A stretch of DNA of 64,000 nucleotides, from contig JAHEGO010000069.1 of the NCBI GenBank assembly GCA_024645045.1, positions 57,698 to 121,697 on the forward strand, read 5' to 3'. Within the stretch, counting starts at the first letter, position 1, and each line of letters begins with the position of its first letter. A program made the position numbers and the translations under genes. The notes under the pieces were generated by a model. The model ran no database searches and was not told the DNA's origin. It saw only the letters and a list, made by a program, of their open reading frames with translations. Positions 49,933 to 62,258 of the stretch are shown in pieces. Source of the DNA: Sphingobacteriaceae bacterium (lineage in GTDB: Bacteria > Bacteroidota > Bacteroidia > Sphingobacteriales > Sphingobacteriaceae).

Positions 49933-50984
49933 TGTTCGCAACAGAATTAATTTTTTTCGCGGCCTTTGCATTATTTGTGGTTTCAATGTTAGCCATTGAT
50001 TTAGGGGTTTTCAATAAAAAAAATCATGTTATTGGTGTCAAAGAGGCGGCAATTATGAGTTTCATCTGGTTGAGTTTTGCTGTATTTTTCTATGTTTTGC
50101 TTTTATATAGAGGGCATTGGATTCATGGTATTTATGACATGAATGCTTTGCAAGTTTTTATAAATGAATACCAGCAAACAGTTTACATTCTTCCAGGTAA
50201 TTTCACCCAAAGTTTAGCAAATTACAATCAAAATTTAGCATTGGAATTTATCAGTGGATATTTAGTGGAATACGCCCTTTCGGTAGATAATATTTTTGTG
50301 ATTATTTTATTACTAACTGCTTTTAATGTTGCAGAAAAATATTACCATAGGGTTTTGTTCTGGGGTATACTCGGTGCAATTCTGATGCGTTTTTTATTTA
50401 TTTTTTTAGGTGCAACGCTTATTAAGGAATTTGAATGGATTTTGTATTTGTTTGGTGTTTTCTTATTGTATACTGGGCTTAGTTTGTTTTTTAAAGGCGA
50501 TGAGGAAGAAAAAATAGATACAGAAAACCATCCGGCAGTAAAGTTTGCCGCTAAAATTTTTAGGGTATTCCCTAGGTATGTTGGGAGTAAATTCTTTGTA
50601 AAGAAAAATAAAAAGTGGCTTATCACACCTTTGTTTATTGTGTTAATTGTAATTGAGTTTTCAGATTTAATATTCGCAGTAGATTCAATACCTGCTATAT
50701 TTTCTATCACTAAAGATCCTTATATAGTTTTCTTTTCTAATATTTTCGCTATTCTAGGTTTACGTTCCATGTTTTTTTTACTAGTCAATGTAATCCATCG
50801 CTTTCATTATTTAAAAACAGGATTGGCAATTTTGTTGACATTTATAGGGCTGAAGATGTTAGCAGCTCATTGGCTAAAAATCATTGGTTTTAGCACTTTA
50901 CATTCGTTGATATTTATTATAACTGTTTTAGTTACAAGTGTTTTATTTTCTTATTTTTTTCCAAAAACTAACGAGACAAATTAA
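49932..50984 (+). CDS. TerC/Alx-family integral membrane protein
   Basis: LVEYALSVDNIFVIILLLTAF; VIEFSDLIFAVDSIPAIFSITKDPYIVFFSNIFAILGLRS. Confidence 0.93.
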   Translation: MFATELIFFAAFALFVVSMLAIDLGVFNKKNHVIGVKEAAIMSFIWLSFAVFFYVLLLYRGHWIHGIYDMNALQVFINEYQQTVYILPGNFTQSLANYNQNLALEFISGYLVEYALSVDNIFVIILLLTAFNVAEKYYHRVLFWGILGAILMRFLFIFLGATLIKEFEWILYLFGVFLLYTGLSLFFKGDEEEKIDTENHPAVKFAAKIFRVFPRYVGSKFFVKKNKKWLITPLFIVLIVIEFSDLIFAVDSIPAIFSITKDPYIVFFSNIFAILGLRSMFFLLVNVIHRFHYLKTGLAILLTFIGLKMLAAHWLKIIGFSTLHSLIFIITVLVTSVLFSYFFPKTNETN

Positions 50985-50985
50985 T

Positions 50986-51615
50986 ATGAAATCGAATAAA
51001 TTATTCGCGGCATTCGTTTTGTTGCTTTGTTTTTTTGAGCAATCTTTTGCACAAGAACAAGTTCCAGCACAGTCAAATAATAAATCTAAAAACGTTTTTG
51101 AAGATTATTATATTGGTGCATATCGTTTTAAAAGCAGAAATAATTGGGTGTTATTTGGGTTTGGACCGAATATTAAACCTTCTTTGCCAAATTTTACAAA
51201 TGCAAACATGGAGTTAAGCTTCAATTATTATGACCGCTTAGATCGTTTGTGGCAGTTGAGTTACCAAGCAAGTACACTTAATTACCTAGCATTTGGTGGT
51301 GCTACAGTTTATTTGAATGCATTTAATGTAGGTAGGGGAAAGGTAATTGAAAAACAATATTATAAAATCGCTGCTTTTGCGGGGCCTAGTTTAGTTTATA
51401 CAAATTACTACCCTTTTGATTCAACTAAAACAATCAATCAAGATAAGTCTTTCGGTTTGGGGGTACAAGGGCAAATACAATTGATTATAAAGCCTGTTTA
51501 TGATTTTGGAATTAGCATTAGTCCATTTGTGAACATTAATACTGTTCAGTCGGTGGCAGGAATAACTTTGTCTATTTATGGTTCGAATGCGATGGAACGA
51601 AAAATTAATTATTAA
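50986..51615 (+). CDS. Secreted/outer-membrane hypothetical protein
   Basis: Signal peptide MKSNKLFAAFVLLLCFFEQSFAQ; beta-rich remainder. Confidence 0.65.
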   Translation: MKSNKLFAAFVLLLCFFEQSFAQEQVPAQSNNKSKNVFEDYYIGAYRFKSRNNWVLFGFGPNIKPSLPNFTNANMELSFNYYDRLDRLWQLSYQASTLNYLAFGGATVYLNAFNVGRGKVIEKQYYKIAAFAGPSLVYTNYYPFDSTKTINQDKSFGLGVQGQIQLIIKPVYDFGISISPFVNINTVQSVAGITLSIYGSNAMERKINY

Positions 51616-53119
51616 TCATTTTTAAAATTTCATCTAAATAAATTCTACTGTTGGCTAGGCGTGGTACTTTATGTTGACCACCTAATTTGCCTCTGTTTTT
51701 CATCCAATTATAAAAGGTGTCTTTTTTGGCAATATGAATTATAGGTTTCATGAGTGCCATGTCACCTTTTCTCTTGGCTTCATAATCAGAATTGATTTTC
51801 TTTAAAGCATTATCTAAGCTATCTGTAAATAAGTTTAAATCGGCAGGTTCTTTCTCAAATTCAATGATCCATTCATGTCCTCCCGCATTCTTGTCTCCAA
51901 AATAAATTGGGCCAGCGGTATAGTCTTTAATTGCTGCATCACAGGAGTCGCAAGCACTAACCAATGCCTTTTCTGCATTATCAATTATTAGTTCTTCTCC
52001 AAAAGCATTGATAAAATGTTTAGTTCTACCGGTAATTAAAATACGATATGGATTTAAGCTAGTGAATTGAATGGTATCGCCAACTACGTACCTCCATAAT
52101 CCGCCATTGGTGGAAATTACAAGGGCATAATTTTTATGCAAACTAACTTCTGCCAATGTCAATGTTTTAGGATTTTCTTCTTCTAAATTTTCAATCGGAA
52201 TAAATTCATAGTAAATGCCATAGTCTAACATCAATAACATTTCACTACTATTGGTTTGGTCTTGAATGCCAAAAAAACCTTCGGAAGCATTGTATGTTTC
52301 TAGGTAATACATTTCTGAAGAAGGAATGAGTTTTTCAAATTGTGCACGATAGGGTGCAAAATTTACTGCGCCATGAAAATACAATTCAAGGTTTGGCCAT
52401 ACTTCAAGCAAATTATTTTTACCTGTAATTTCTAAAATTCTTTTTGCTAACAAAACAGTCCAAGTTGGCACTCCAGAAATATTGGTCACATTTACATTGA
52501 TGGTTGCATTTGCAATGGTTTCAAGTTTTTCTTCCCAATGTTCCATTAATGCAATGGCACTGTTTGGGGTAGTGTGAAATTCTGCCCAAATCGGCAAGTT
52601 TTTTATCAAAACAGCAGAAAGGTCGCCGTATGAGATTTCGTCGTTTACAGGGCTTATTTGATTGCTTCCGCCTACTATTAAACACTTACCAGTAAATATT
52701 TTTGATTCTGGTCTGTTATTGCAATAAATACTGAGTAAATCTTTTCCACCTTTATAATGGCACTCCTCTAAAGATTCATTGCTAACAGGAATGAATTTGC
52801 TTTTATCACTAGTGGTGCCAGATGATTTAGCAAACCATTTTATATCAGAAAACCATAAAATATTTTCTTCGCCCTGGAGCATTCGTTCGATATAGGGCTT
52901 CAGCGTATCGTAATTTTGTAAGGGAACTCTGCTAACAAACTCTGCTCTGCTTTCAATAGATTTATAATCGTATTTTTTTCCCCATTCAGTATTTCTTGCA
53001 CTGTTAATTAAGTTAAACAACCATTCTTCTTGTACTTCATTTGGATACTTCATAAAGAATTCAATTTGATGAATTCTTTTTTTCATAATCCAAGAAAGAA
53101 TGGAGTTTACAACAGTCAT
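51605..53119 (-). CDS. GH3 family acyl-adenylate-type protein
   Basis: WFAKSSGTTSDKSKFIPVS; YNASEGFFGIQ; YRILITGRTKHFINAFGEELI; matches GH3 auxin-responsive-promoter family pattern. Confidence 0.9.
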   Translation of the reverse strand: MTVVNSILSWIMKKRIHQIEFFMKYPNEVQEEWLFNLINSARNTEWGKKYDYKSIESRAEFVSRVPLQNYDTLKPYIERMLQGEENILWFSDIKWFAKSSGTTSDKSKFIPVSNESLEECHYKGGKDLLSIYCNNRPESKIFTGKCLIVGGSNQISPVNDEISYGDLSAVLIKNLPIWAEFHTTPNSAIALMEHWEEKLETIANATINVNVTNISGVPTWTVLLAKRILEITGKNNLLEVWPNLELYFHGAVNFAPYRAQFEKLIPSSEMYYLETYNASEGFFGIQDQTNSSEMLLMLDYGIYYEFIPIENLEEENPKTLTLAEVSLHKNYALVISTNGGLWRYVVGDTIQFTSLNPYRILITGRTKHFINAFGEELIIDNAEKALVSACDSCDAAIKDYTAGPIYFGDKNAGGHEWIIEFEKEPADLNLFTDSLDNALKKINSDYEAKRKGDMALMKPIIHIAKKDTFYNWMKNRGKLGGQHKVPRLANSRIYLDEILKMINN

Positions 53120-53121
53120 TG

Positions 53122-53859
53122 TTAAATTGCTTTAGGTCTTAATACAAAGTTTTTGCCTAAGTATACGCGACGTACTTGTTCATCTGCAGCAAGTTCTTCT
53201 GCCGAACCCGACTTTAAGATAGAACCTTCAAAAAGTAAATAAGCACGATCCGTTATAGAAAGTGTTTCTTGTACGTTGTGGTCGGTAATTAGAATGCCAA
53301 TATTTTTTTTCTTTAATTTAGAAACGATGGTTTGAATCTCTTCAACTGCAATAGGGTCAACACCTGCAAAGGGTTCGTCTAATAAAATAAAGTTAGGGTT
53401 TGCAGCCAATGCTCTTGCAATTTCTGTTCTTCTTCTTTCTCCACCAGACAGTAAATCGCCTTGATTTTTTCTTACTTTCGTTAAGCTAAATTCTTCGATG
53501 AGTTCTTCTAGTTTTTCTTTTTGAGCAGCTTTCGATAAATCGGTCATTTCTAAAATAGCCAATATATTTTCTTCCACGGTCAGTTTTCTAAAAACCGATG
53601 CTTCTTGAGCTAAGTAGCCAATTCCTTTTTGTGCTCTTTTATACATTGGCTCTTGTGTAATTTCTTCATTTTGAAGAAATATTTTTCCAGAATTTGGTTT
53701 GATTAAGCCAACAATCATATAAAATGAAGTAGTTTTTCCTGCACCATTTGGCCCAAGTAATCCTACAATTTCGCCTTGTTTAACATTGAAAGAAACATCG
53801 TTTACAACAGTTCTTTTTTTGTAAGTTTTAATCAGGTGTTCGGCTCTTAATTCCAACAT
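53122..53859 (-). CDS. lptB: LPS export ABC transporter ATP-binding protein
   Basis: [53 protein letters not shown]. Confidence 0.96.
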   Translation of the reverse strand: MLELRAEHLIKTYKKRTVVNDVSFNVKQGEIVGLLGPNGAGKTTSFYMIVGLIKPNSGKIFLQNEEITQEPMYKRAQKGIGYLAQEASVFRKLTVEENILAILEMTDLSKAAQKEKLEELIEEFSLTKVRKNQGDLLSGGERRRTEIARALAANPNFILLDEPFAGVDPIAVEEIQTIVSKLKKKNIGILITDHNVQETLSITDRAYLLFEGSILKSGSAEELAADEQVRRVYLGKNFVLRPKAI

Positions 53860-53862
53860 ATA

Positions 53863-55575
53863 TTACGAATGAATTCGGATGTCTTTAATATTTAATTGTA
53901 TGCTTGTTTTTTCTCTCCAAGTGTTTTCTTCTATGGTATAGCAGATGTCAAATGGAATTCCAGTTGCTAATTTATCTTTTAAATTTCCTAATCCAAAAGC
54001 AATACAGTCAAATTGATAGCTACCTTGTTGGACAACGGAAAACTTAAGGTGATTGGTATTTTGTTTGCCTACTAATTGCGCAGGGCTTGCCAGTTGTACA
54101 TTTGATGAAATAAATACAGGTTTCATGTTCCCAGGACCAAATGGCGCAAATTGCTTAAGTATTTGATAGGTTTTGGTTGAAAACTCTGCTAAATTCATTT
54201 CACATTCTATGGCTATTTCAGCTTGTAAAGAATCATCGTGAATAGATGCTGCAACGATGGTTTCAAATTTTTCTTGAAATGCTGGAATTTGATCAATGTG
54301 CATAGTCAAACCTGCAGCATATTTATGTCCGCCATATTGAATTAACAAATCGCTACATGCACTGATGGCTTCGTAAATATCGAAACCATTAACAGACCTA
54401 GCAGAACCTGCTGCAAGTCCATTGGATTCTGTTAAAATAATAGTGGGTTTGTAATGTTTATCGATTAAACGAGAAGCCACAATTCCAATGACACCTTTAT
54501 GCCATGATGCGTCAAACAATACGGTAGATTTTTTTTGATGTAAATCAAAATTGTCTTCAATCATTTGTAATGCAGCCAAAGTAATCGACTGGTCAAATTC
54601 TTTTCTTTCAGTATTTTTCCCGTCAACAATTTCACAAAAATCAAAAGCAGATTGTTCGTCTGTTGATATTAATAGATTTACAGCATGTTTTGCATCGTCT
54701 ATTCTTCCAGCAGCATTGATTCTTGGCCCAATTGAAAAAACAATTTCATTAATTGACAAAGCACCTTTTGTAGCTGCAATATTAATGAGTGCTTTTAATC
54801 CTGGCCTTGGATTGCTGTTCAATTGTATTAATCCAAAATAGGCAAGTGTTCTGTTTTCTCCAGTTAAAGGAACAATATCTGAAGCAATACTGACGGCCAC
54901 TAAATCAAGTAAAGGTAAAATGGTATCAATTTCTATTCCGTGAAATTGACAAAATGCTTGCACTAATTTAAAACCAATCCCACAACCTGAAAGTTCATCG
55001 TATGGGTAATGACAATCCTTTTGTTTAGGGTCTAAAACTGCAATAGCTGCAGGAACTGAATCGCCAGGTAAATGGTGATCACAAATAATAAAATCTACGC
55101 CTAAAGAATTTGCATAATCAATTTTATCTATAGCTTTAATGCCGCAATCTAAGGCAATAATTAAACTGAAATTATTTGCTTTAGCAAAATCAATTCCAGC
55201 TGTTGAAATGCCATATCCTTCTTTATATCGATCTGGAATGTAAAAATCTATATGCTCGTATTGGCTTTTGAAAAAAGTATAGGTTAAGGCAACTGAAGTA
55301 GTTCCATCTACATCATAATCACCATAAATTAAAATGCGCTCTCCTGCTGCAATGGCCTGATTGATTCTGAGAATTGCTTTCTCCATGTCTTTCATTAAGA
55401 AAGGGTCGTGGAGGTGGTTAATAGAGGGACGGAAAAAGTCTTTCGCTTGATCGAAAGTGTAAATGCCTCGTTTTACTAATAGCGATGCAATTACGTTGTT
55501 TACATTCAGCTCCTTTGCGAGTTGATCGATAGCGGTTTTGTCTGTAAGGTTATTTTCTACCCACCTTTTTTCCAT
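53863..55575 (-). CDS. recJ: Single-stranded-DNA-specific exonuclease RecJ
   Basis: ILIYGDYDVDGTTSVALTY; ICDHHLPGD; GGHKYAAGLTM. Confidence 0.96.
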   Translation of the reverse strand: MEKRWVENNLTDKTAIDQLAKELNVNNVIASLLVKRGIYTFDQAKDFFRPSINHLHDPFLMKDMEKAILRINQAIAAGERILIYGDYDVDGTTSVALTYTFFKSQYEHIDFYIPDRYKEGYGISTAGIDFAKANNFSLIIALDCGIKAIDKIDYANSLGVDFIICDHHLPGDSVPAAIAVLDPKQKDCHYPYDELSGCGIGFKLVQAFCQFHGIEIDTILPLLDLVAVSIASDIVPLTGENRTLAYFGLIQLNSNPRPGLKALINIAATKGALSINEIVFSIGPRINAAGRIDDAKHAVNLLISTDEQSAFDFCEIVDGKNTERKEFDQSITLAALQMIEDNFDLHQKKSTVLFDASWHKGVIGIVASRLIDKHYKPTIILTESNGLAAGSARSVNGFDIYEAISACSDLLIQYGGHKYAAGLTMHIDQIPAFQEKFETIVAASIHDDSLQAEIAIECEMNLAEFSTKTYQILKQFAPFGPGNMKPVFISSNVQLASPAQLVGKQNTNHLKFSVVQQGSYQFDCIAFGLGNLKDKLATGIPFDICYTIEENTWREKTSIQLNIKDIRIHS

Positions 55576-55680
55576 ATCTTTGTAAACGGTTTTTGTAAAA
55601 ATACATTTTTCAATTCAAAAATTTAGACAATTTACAAAGGCTTTGTGGTATTTTAAACCGCATTAATTGAAATAAATAAA

Positions 55681-56457
55681 ATGACTAAGCTTGTAGTACT
55701 TACCGAAGGACAATATTCTGTTGATCAAAGTAAAAAGTTCATTCCTTTTGACCCAGCTTTTCATGATCCAAAAGACCGACCTGCCTCAATTTTTGTGCAT
55801 GTTCAGCCATTTTTATTACAAACTGAACAGGATTTAATTTTATTTGATACAGGCTTAGGTTATCATAATGAGCAAGGAGAATTAGTCATTCATAAAGCAA
55901 TTCAAAATGCTGGTTTTGACCCAAATGAGGTGACTAAAGTTTTAATGAGTCATTTGCATTTTGACCATGCTGGTGGAATGGTATATGAAAAGGATGGGAG
56001 CATGCAATTGAGTTTTCCCAATGCATATTACTATATTCAGAAAGAAGAATTGAATTTTGCATTAACACACGCAACACAGTCTTATCGTTTAGCGCCTTTA
56101 GAATATTTAAGAAGATCGGATGCTTTGGTATTATTAGATGGAGCAGGTTCTATCGATGGTTATATTGACTATGAAATTACCGGCGGGCATTGTCCATTTC
56201 ATCAAGTTTTTAAATTACATACAAGCGATGGAATTTATTTTTATGGTGGAGATGTTTTACCTGAAGCCATGCAAGTTATTAGGCGATTTATAGCAAAATA
56301 TGATTTCGATGGCAGAAAGTGTATGGAATTAAGGAATCAATTTGCAGCACAAGCGGTTGTAGAAAACTGGAAGTGCTTAATGTACCACGATCAAAAAAAT
56401 GCAATTACTTCTTTTGAAATTATAGAAGATGCTATAAGCATAAAAAAGCCTTTCTAA
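55681..56457 (+). CDS. MBL-fold metallo-hydrolase
   Basis: DTGLGYHNEQG; MSHLHFDHAGGMVYE; ITGGHCPFHQVF. Confidence 0.9.
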   Translation: MTKLVVLTEGQYSVDQSKKFIPFDPAFHDPKDRPASIFVHVQPFLLQTEQDLILFDTGLGYHNEQGELVIHKAIQNAGFDPNEVTKVLMSHLHFDHAGGMVYEKDGSMQLSFPNAYYYIQKEELNFALTHATQSYRLAPLEYLRRSDALVLLDGAGSIDGYIDYEITGGHCPFHQVFKLHTSDGIYFYGGDVLPEAMQVIRRFIAKYDFDGRKCMELRNQFAAQAVVENWKCLMYHDQKNAITSFEIIEDAISIKKPF

Positions 56458-56478
56458 AAAATTAGAAAGGCTTTTTTT
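56442..56478. terminator. Bidirectional terminator overlapping 3' end of MBL gene
   Basis: AAAAAAGCCTTTCTAAAAAATTAGAAAGGCTTTTTTT. Confidence 0.9.
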
Positions 56479-56496
56479 ATAATAGATTTGTTTGCG

Positions 56497-57090
56497 TTAT
56501 TTTTTTGCAACTAAGTTAACTGTGATTTCGAATTCGTCTTCAATCGCTTTGTCACCAATGCTTTCAAAGAATGACTTAGAACCATATTTAATGTCAAATT
56601 TAGTTCTGTCTACACGAATAGTAGATACAGCAACAAGTACATCTCCTTTTTTGCTGATAGCAGAAGGGAATGAAATTGCTTTAGTAATACCTTTAATAGT
56701 TAAGTTTGCATCGATGTTTGCTTTGTTAGCAGACTCGTAATTAACTTTTGTAATTGTTAATTGTGCAGTTGGATTTTTCTCAACACTAAAGAAATCATCA
56801 GATCTTAAATGACCAATTAATTTATCTGCCCATTCACCTGTTAAGTCTGTGCATTTAATGCTGTTCATGTCAATTACAAATGAACCACCTGTAATGTTAT
56901 CATTGGCAACAGTTAAAGTACCAGAAGTCATTGCAATGGTTCCACCGTGTTGACCTGTTACTTTTTTAGCTAACCAATTGATAGAACTTGCAGTACCATC
57001 AACTTTATAGTTTGCTGATTTTGCTTTAGGTGCAGCTGTTGCTACTAATCCTGCTAATAGGATAGAAAGAGTTAAAATTTGTTTTCTCAT
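56497..57090 (-). CDS. YceI family protein, secreted
   Basis: Signal peptide; YKVDGTASSINWLAKKVTGQHGGTIAMTSGTL. Confidence 0.92.
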   Translation of the reverse strand: MRKQILTLSILLAGLVATAAPKAKSANYKVDGTASSINWLAKKVTGQHGGTIAMTSGTLTVANDNITGGSFVIDMNSIKCTDLTGEWADKLIGHLRSDDFFSVEKNPTAQLTITKVNYESANKANIDANLTIKGITKAISFPSAISKKGDVLVAVSTIRVDRTKFDIKYGSKSFFESIGDKAIEDEFEITVNLVAKK

Positions 57091-57178
57091 AATTTTTTAA
57101 TTTAATACAAAGATAGTAAAATAAATGTTATAACATATAATACAAACAAATAATTGCTTGAATTTGTTTTTAATGCAT

Positions 57179-57207
57179 AAAAAAAGGGCTCTAAGCCCCT
57201 TTTTTAA
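57179..57207 (-). terminator. Rho-independent terminator-like hairpin after gcvP
   Basis: Minus strand AAAAAAGGGGCTTAGAGCCCTTTTTTT. Confidence 0.75.
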
Positions 57208-57221
57208 ATAAATTAATTGTG

Positions 57222-60086
57222 TTATTCTGCATAACTTTCAATTGGAGGGCATGCACATATCAGTGTTCTATCACCATGTGTATCATTGACTCTTCCAACA
57301 GATGGCCAAAACTTATTGTTTTTAACCCAAGTTAATGGATAAGCTGCTTTTTGACGAGTATAAGAATGGTTCCATTCGTTTCCAGTAATAACTGCAGCTG
57401 TATGAGGTGCATTTTTCAAAACATTGTCGGTTTTGTCTACTGTTCCATTTTCTACTTCTTGAATTTCATGGAAAATAGAAATCAATGCATCACAGAATCT
57501 ATCTAGTTCAGATTTTGGTTCGCTTTCAGTTGGTTCAATCATTAAAGTTCCAGCAACTGGGAAAGAAACAGTTGGTGCATGGAATCCATAATCCATTAAT
57601 CGTTTAGCGATGTCTGTTACTTCAACCCCAAAATTTTTGAACATTCTACAATCAACAATCATCTCGTGTGCACATCTTCCATTAGCACCTGCATATAAAA
57701 TTTGATAATGTTTTTCTAAACGACTTTTAATGTAGTTAGCATTTAAGATGGCAATTTTAGTTGCATTGGTTAATCCTTCACCACCCATCATTGCAATATA
57801 TGCATGTGAAATTAAAAGAATACTTGCGCTACCATATGGAGCTGCAGATACTGCTGGTATTGCTTTTGATCCACCTGTCTTTACCAAACTATGACCAGGT
57901 AAAAATGGTGTTAAATGTTTTGCTACGCCAATTGGTCCCATGCCAGGTCCACCACCACCGTGTGGAATACAGAATGTTTTATGTAAGTTTAAATGACAAA
58001 CATCGGCACCAATATTAGCAGGGCTTGTTAAGCCAACTTGTGCATTCATGTTAGCGCCATCCATGTAAACTTGTCCGCCGTTTTCGTGAATCAACGCACA
58101 AATTTCTTGAATAGATTCTTCAAAAACTCCATGTGTTGATGGATAAGTAACCATTAAAGCAGCTAAATTTTCTTTATTTGCTTCTGCATGTTGACGTAAA
58201 TCAGCTACATCAATATTTCCTTTTTCATCACATTTAGTTACAATAATTTTAAAGCCTGCCATTGCAGCACTTGCTGGGTTCGTGCCATGTGCAGACGAAG
58301 GAATTAAAACAATGTTACGATGTCCTTCTCCTTTGTCTTTTAAATATTCACGAATAACCATTAAGCCGGCATATTCACCTTGAGCACCTGCATTCGGCTG
58401 TAAGCTCATGGCATCAAAGCCAGTTATTTCACACAATGCTTTTTCTAGCTCACTGAAAATTTGCATATAGCCACCTACTTGATTTGTTGGTGCAAATGGA
58501 TGTAGTTTACCAAATTCAGCCCATGTTACAGGAATCATTTCTGTTGTTGCATTTAATTTCATGGTACATGAACCTAATGCAATCATTGAATGACATAATG
58601 AAAGATCTTTTGCTTCTAAAGATTTAATGTAGCGTAACATTTCATGTTCAGAATGGTATGAATTAAAAATAGGATGTGTTAAAATTTCTGAATGTCTTTC
58701 ATTTTCATCTCCTAATTTTGAATTTACTTGAATGTTTAATTGAAAATCTGCAGAAGTTTTCCCAATCATTTTTGCAAAAATTTCTGCAATTTTTTGAATG
58801 TCTGCTACTTCAGTAGTTTCGTCAATCGCAATATATACGTGTGTTTCGTCGTATCTAAAATTTAATTCATGATCAATAGCATCTTTATGAATTGCAGCTA
58901 ATTGATCGCCAACTTTTATTTTTAAAGTGTCAAAAAAGTTTTTGTTTTCTTGTGTATATCCAAGTTGTGTTAAGGCTTCAGAAAGACTTACAGCTAAACC
59001 ATGAATTCTGCCAGCAATTTTTTTCAAACCTTTTGGTCCATGATAAATCGCATACATTGAAGCCATAATAGCTAACAATGCTTGTGCCGTACAAATATTT
59101 GATGTTGCTTTATCTCTTCTAATGTGTTGCTCTCTGGTTTGTAATGCCATTCTCAATGCAGGTTCACCTTGAGCATCAATAGACACCCCAATAATTCTAC
59201 CTGGCATTGATCTTTTGTATTCTTCTTTTGTTGCGAAGAATGCAGCATGTGGACCACCATATCCCATTGGAATACCAAAACGTTGCGATGAACCAACTAC
59301 GATATCAGCACCGAATTCTGAAGGAGGTGTAAGTACGATCAAGCTCATGATATCTGCCGCAACAGTTAACTTGATACCTAGTGCATGACATTTATTTGCG
59401 AATGATTGGTAATTATAAATAGTTCCATTTCCTGCTGGATATTGAACAATAGCACCAAACATTTTTTCATTTAAGTTTGCTGTTTCGTGGTTGCCAATGA
59501 TTAACTCAATGCCAAGTGGATTAGCGCGGGTTTTTAATATATCAATGGTTTGTGGTAAAACTTCTTCAGAAACAAAATAAATAGTTGCATCATCATTTTT
59601 TCTCAATGAATATTGCATGAACATGGCTTCAGCTGCTGCAGTACCTTCGTCTAATAGCGAAGCATTTGCAATTTGCATACCTGTTAAATCCAGAACCATT
59701 GTTTGGTAATTTAACAAAGCTTGCAAACGTCCTTGTGCAATTTCTGCTTGGTATGGTGTGTATTGTGTATACCATCCTGGATTCTCTAAAATATTTCTTT
59801 GAATCACGCCAGGTGTAATACAATCGTGGTAACCTAAACCGATATATGATTTAAAAATTTTATTTTGACTTGCAATTTTTTTCAAGTCATTTAAATATGT
59901 TGCTTCTGATTTTGCTGCAGGTAAACGTAATGCTTGTGCTAATCTAATTTTAGCAGGAACGGTTTGTTCAATTAATGCATCAACAGTTTTTACACCAACA
60001 CTAGCCAACATTTTTGCTGTGTCTGACTCGTTAGGAGAAATGTGTCTGTTTTCAAATTTTTCTGAGTATTGAATATCTAATTTCAT
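57222..60086 (-). CDS. gcvP: Glycine dehydrogenase (decarboxylating), fused P1-P2 form
   Basis: PLP site motif [25 protein letters not shown]; full-length 954 aa. Confidence 0.98.
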   Translation of the reverse strand: MKLDIQYSEKFENRHISPNESDTAKMLASVGVKTVDALIEQTVPAKIRLAQALRLPAAKSEATYLNDLKKIASQNKIFKSYIGLGYHDCITPGVIQRNILENPGWYTQYTPYQAEIAQGRLQALLNYQTMVLDLTGMQIANASLLDEGTAAAEAMFMQYSLRKNDDATIYFVSEEVLPQTIDILKTRANPLGIELIIGNHETANLNEKMFGAIVQYPAGNGTIYNYQSFANKCHALGIKLTVAADIMSLIVLTPPSEFGADIVVGSSQRFGIPMGYGGPHAAFFATKEEYKRSMPGRIIGVSIDAQGEPALRMALQTREQHIRRDKATSNICTAQALLAIMASMYAIYHGPKGLKKIAGRIHGLAVSLSEALTQLGYTQENKNFFDTLKIKVGDQLAAIHKDAIDHELNFRYDETHVYIAIDETTEVADIQKIAEIFAKMIGKTSADFQLNIQVNSKLGDENERHSEILTHPIFNSYHSEHEMLRYIKSLEAKDLSLCHSMIALGSCTMKLNATTEMIPVTWAEFGKLHPFAPTNQVGGYMQIFSELEKALCEITGFDAMSLQPNAGAQGEYAGLMVIREYLKDKGEGHRNIVLIPSSAHGTNPASAAMAGFKIIVTKCDEKGNIDVADLRQHAEANKENLAALMVTYPSTHGVFEESIQEICALIHENGGQVYMDGANMNAQVGLTSPANIGADVCHLNLHKTFCIPHGGGGPGMGPIGVAKHLTPFLPGHSLVKTGGSKAIPAVSAAPYGSASILLISHAYIAMMGGEGLTNATKIAILNANYIKSRLEKHYQILYAGANGRCAHEMIVDCRMFKNFGVEVTDIAKRLMDYGFHAPTVSFPVAGTLMIEPTESEPKSELDRFCDALISIFHEIQEVENGTVDKTDNVLKNAPHTAAVITGNEWNHSYTRQKAAYPLTWVKNNKFWPSVGRVNDTHGDRTLICACPPIESYAE

Positions 60087-60158
60087 GATGTGGAATTTGC
60101 TTGCGAAATTAATAAAAAAAATGATGCTTTTTGAGTCAAAAACAGCATTTTTTACATA

Positions 60159-61235
60159 TTATAACACGCTGATTTTAAATTGGTTTTGACTAGGTATAAG
60201 GGTTCCAAATGAAACGCAGCATTCAGCTGGAAATCCATTTGATTTTAATAGTTCAATCATTTCATTTTCTTTAGCAGCATCAACAGCAATAAGTAATCCG
60301 CCAGAAGTTTGAGGATCAGCTAATATGGCTAATTCAGGTGCTAATTCATTTTCTTGAATATGAATAGTAGAATTAGGGTCGATGCTAATTTTGTGACCAT
60401 AACTATCCCAATTTCTAAGGGTTCCTCCTGGGATAGATTTTTGAGCTAAGTATGCAGAAAGTCCTGCTATTTGAGGTACTAATTGATAATTGATTTGCGC
60501 ATTGACTTGGCTACCTTCACACATTTCACTTAAATGGCCTAGTAATCCAAAACCGGTCACATCGGTTAAAGCGCGCACCCATGTTAGTTTGCCCAAGGTC
60601 TCTCCAAACTTATTCAGTTTCACCATCGAGTCTTTCGCAATTTGTTCGTGGTCTGCTTGTAATATTCCTTTCTTCTGCGCGGTTGTTAAAATACCAACAC
60701 CAAGTGGTTTTGTTAGGAATAATTTACAGCCTAGTTCTGCTGTAGAATTTTGTTTTAAATTTTGAATGGGCACAACTCCATTTACTGCTAAACCAAAAAT
60801 AGGTTCAGGGCTATCAATGCTATGTCCACCAGCTAGTGTGATGCCAGCTTCTGCACAAACTGCTCTACTGCCTTCTAAAACTTTTTGCGCAACAGCGGCA
60901 TCAATTTTATTAATCGGCCAACCTAAAATTGCAATTGCTAAAATTGGTTTGCCACCCATTGCATATACATCACTAATAGCATTTGCAGATGCAATGCGGC
61001 CAAAGTCATAGGGGTCATCTACAATTGGCATAAAAAAGTCAGTGGTGCTGATAATGGCATTGCCATCACCAAGATCGTAAACAGCGGCATCGTCGCGGGT
61101 GTCGTTTCCAACTAATAAATTTTTATTCGCTTGGTATTTTATAGGGCTATGTAAAATAGTATCTAAAACCGCAGGTGCAATTTTACAACCACAACCAGCG
61201 CCATGTGAATATTGCGTTAATTTAATTTCTTCCAT
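60159..61235 (-). CDS. selD: Selenide, water dikinase (Cys form)
   Basis: [32 protein letters not shown]. Confidence 0.95.
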   Translation of the reverse strand: MEEIKLTQYSHGAGCGCKIAPAVLDTILHSPIKYQANKNLLVGNDTRDDAAVYDLGDGNAIISTTDFFMPIVDDPYDFGRIASANAISDVYAMGGKPILAIAILGWPINKIDAAVAQKVLEGSRAVCAEAGITLAGGHSIDSPEPIFGLAVNGVVPIQNLKQNSTAELGCKLFLTKPLGVGILTTAQKKGILQADHEQIAKDSMVKLNKFGETLGKLTWVRALTDVTGFGLLGHLSEMCEGSQVNAQINYQLVPQIAGLSAYLAQKSIPGGTLRNWDSYGHKISIDPNSTIHIQENELAPELAILADPQTSGGLLIAVDAAKENEMIELLKSNGFPAECCVSFGTLIPSQNQFKISVL

Positions 61236-62256
61236 TTTTATTTATTTCTTGTAGTAAGAATTTTGCAATTTGGCTGGCATTGTAATTATCAAAAGAATAA
61301 AGTACTTGTGCTCTATCTTTTTTCTTAATTAATCCAGTATGATAAGTTTTATCGTAATAGTACAATACATTTTCAACAAAGGCAACGAGGTCTTTGTTTT
61401 GAATTGCAACAATTGTTTCTTGAGTTAATTTTGGGCCTAATCTTTTACCTATTTTTTGCGTACATGCTATCAAAAATTCTGGGTCAAGTTGCCCATAACT
61501 TGCCACTAAAGCATTCACCCTGTCTAGTTTTGGTATTTCAACAATTTTTAAATCGGCAATGCGCATTTGCTCCCAGAGGTCAACAGGAATAACTCTTTTG
61601 CCAATGGTGATGCTTTCATCTTCGAACCAAATGATTTGTTCTTTTTGCAAAAGACTTATTTCAAATGCTAAATTATTTTCAAATTGTTCTTGTGTGGGTT
61701 GTGTCAATTTATTCATTGAGCCAAATGCCGAACCTTGATGTTGTGCTAAATTTTCGAGGTCTATTATTTGGCCATGTTGGTTTTTTATTTCCTGAAGAAT
61801 TTCAGTTTTTCCACTTCCCGTTAAACCTCCAATAATTCGAATGTTTAATTTGTATTTGAAAGATTGAAGCACCCAATTTCGATAGGCTTTATATCCGCCT
61901 TTCAATAAATATACTTCAAATCCATAAAAGCTCATTGCCCAGGCCATGGCATTACTTCTCATGCCGCCGCGCCAACAATGGATGAGTATTTTTTTACTAT
62001 TTGTAGTGCTTTTTACAGTTTTAATAAAATTTGCCCATTCTGAACCGACAAGTTCAAAGCCTTGTAAGATCGCTTCTTCGCGACCAATCTGTTTGTAAGT
62101 TGTGCCAATTTTGATTCGACCTTCGTTACTAAAAATGGGTAAATTAAATGCGTTCGGAATATGACCTTGTTCAAATTCCAATGGTGTTCGAACATCGAAG
62201 ACTGGACTTGTTTTGCTTAGTGTTAAAAATTCTTCGATGTTTACCGTAGTGATCAT
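61222..62256 (-). CDS. mnmH: tRNA 2-selenouridine synthase (rhodanese + P-loop)
   Basis: [71 protein letters not shown]; start set at [10 protein letters not shown]. Confidence 0.94.
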   Translation of the reverse strand: MITTVNIEEFLTLSKTSPVFDVRTPLEFEQGHIPNAFNLPIFSNEGRIKIGTTYKQIGREEAILQGFELVGSEWANFIKTVKSTTNSKKILIHCWRGGMRSNAMAWAMSFYGFEVYLLKGGYKAYRNWVLQSFKYKLNIRIIGGLTGSGKTEILQEIKNQHGQIIDLENLAQHQGSAFGSMNKLTQPTQEQFENNLAFEISLLQKEQIIWFEDESITIGKRVIPVDLWEQMRIADLKIVEIPKLDRVNALVASYGQLDPEFLIACTQKIGKRLGPKLTQETIVAIQNKDLVAFVENVLYYYDKTYHTGLIKKKDRAQVLYSFDNYNASQIAKFLLQEINKNGRN

Positions 62257-62258
62257 CT

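Noticed and set aside
60159-61235. Selenocysteine-containing SelD
   Set aside because: No in-frame TGA; active-site motif is GAGCGCK with Cys.
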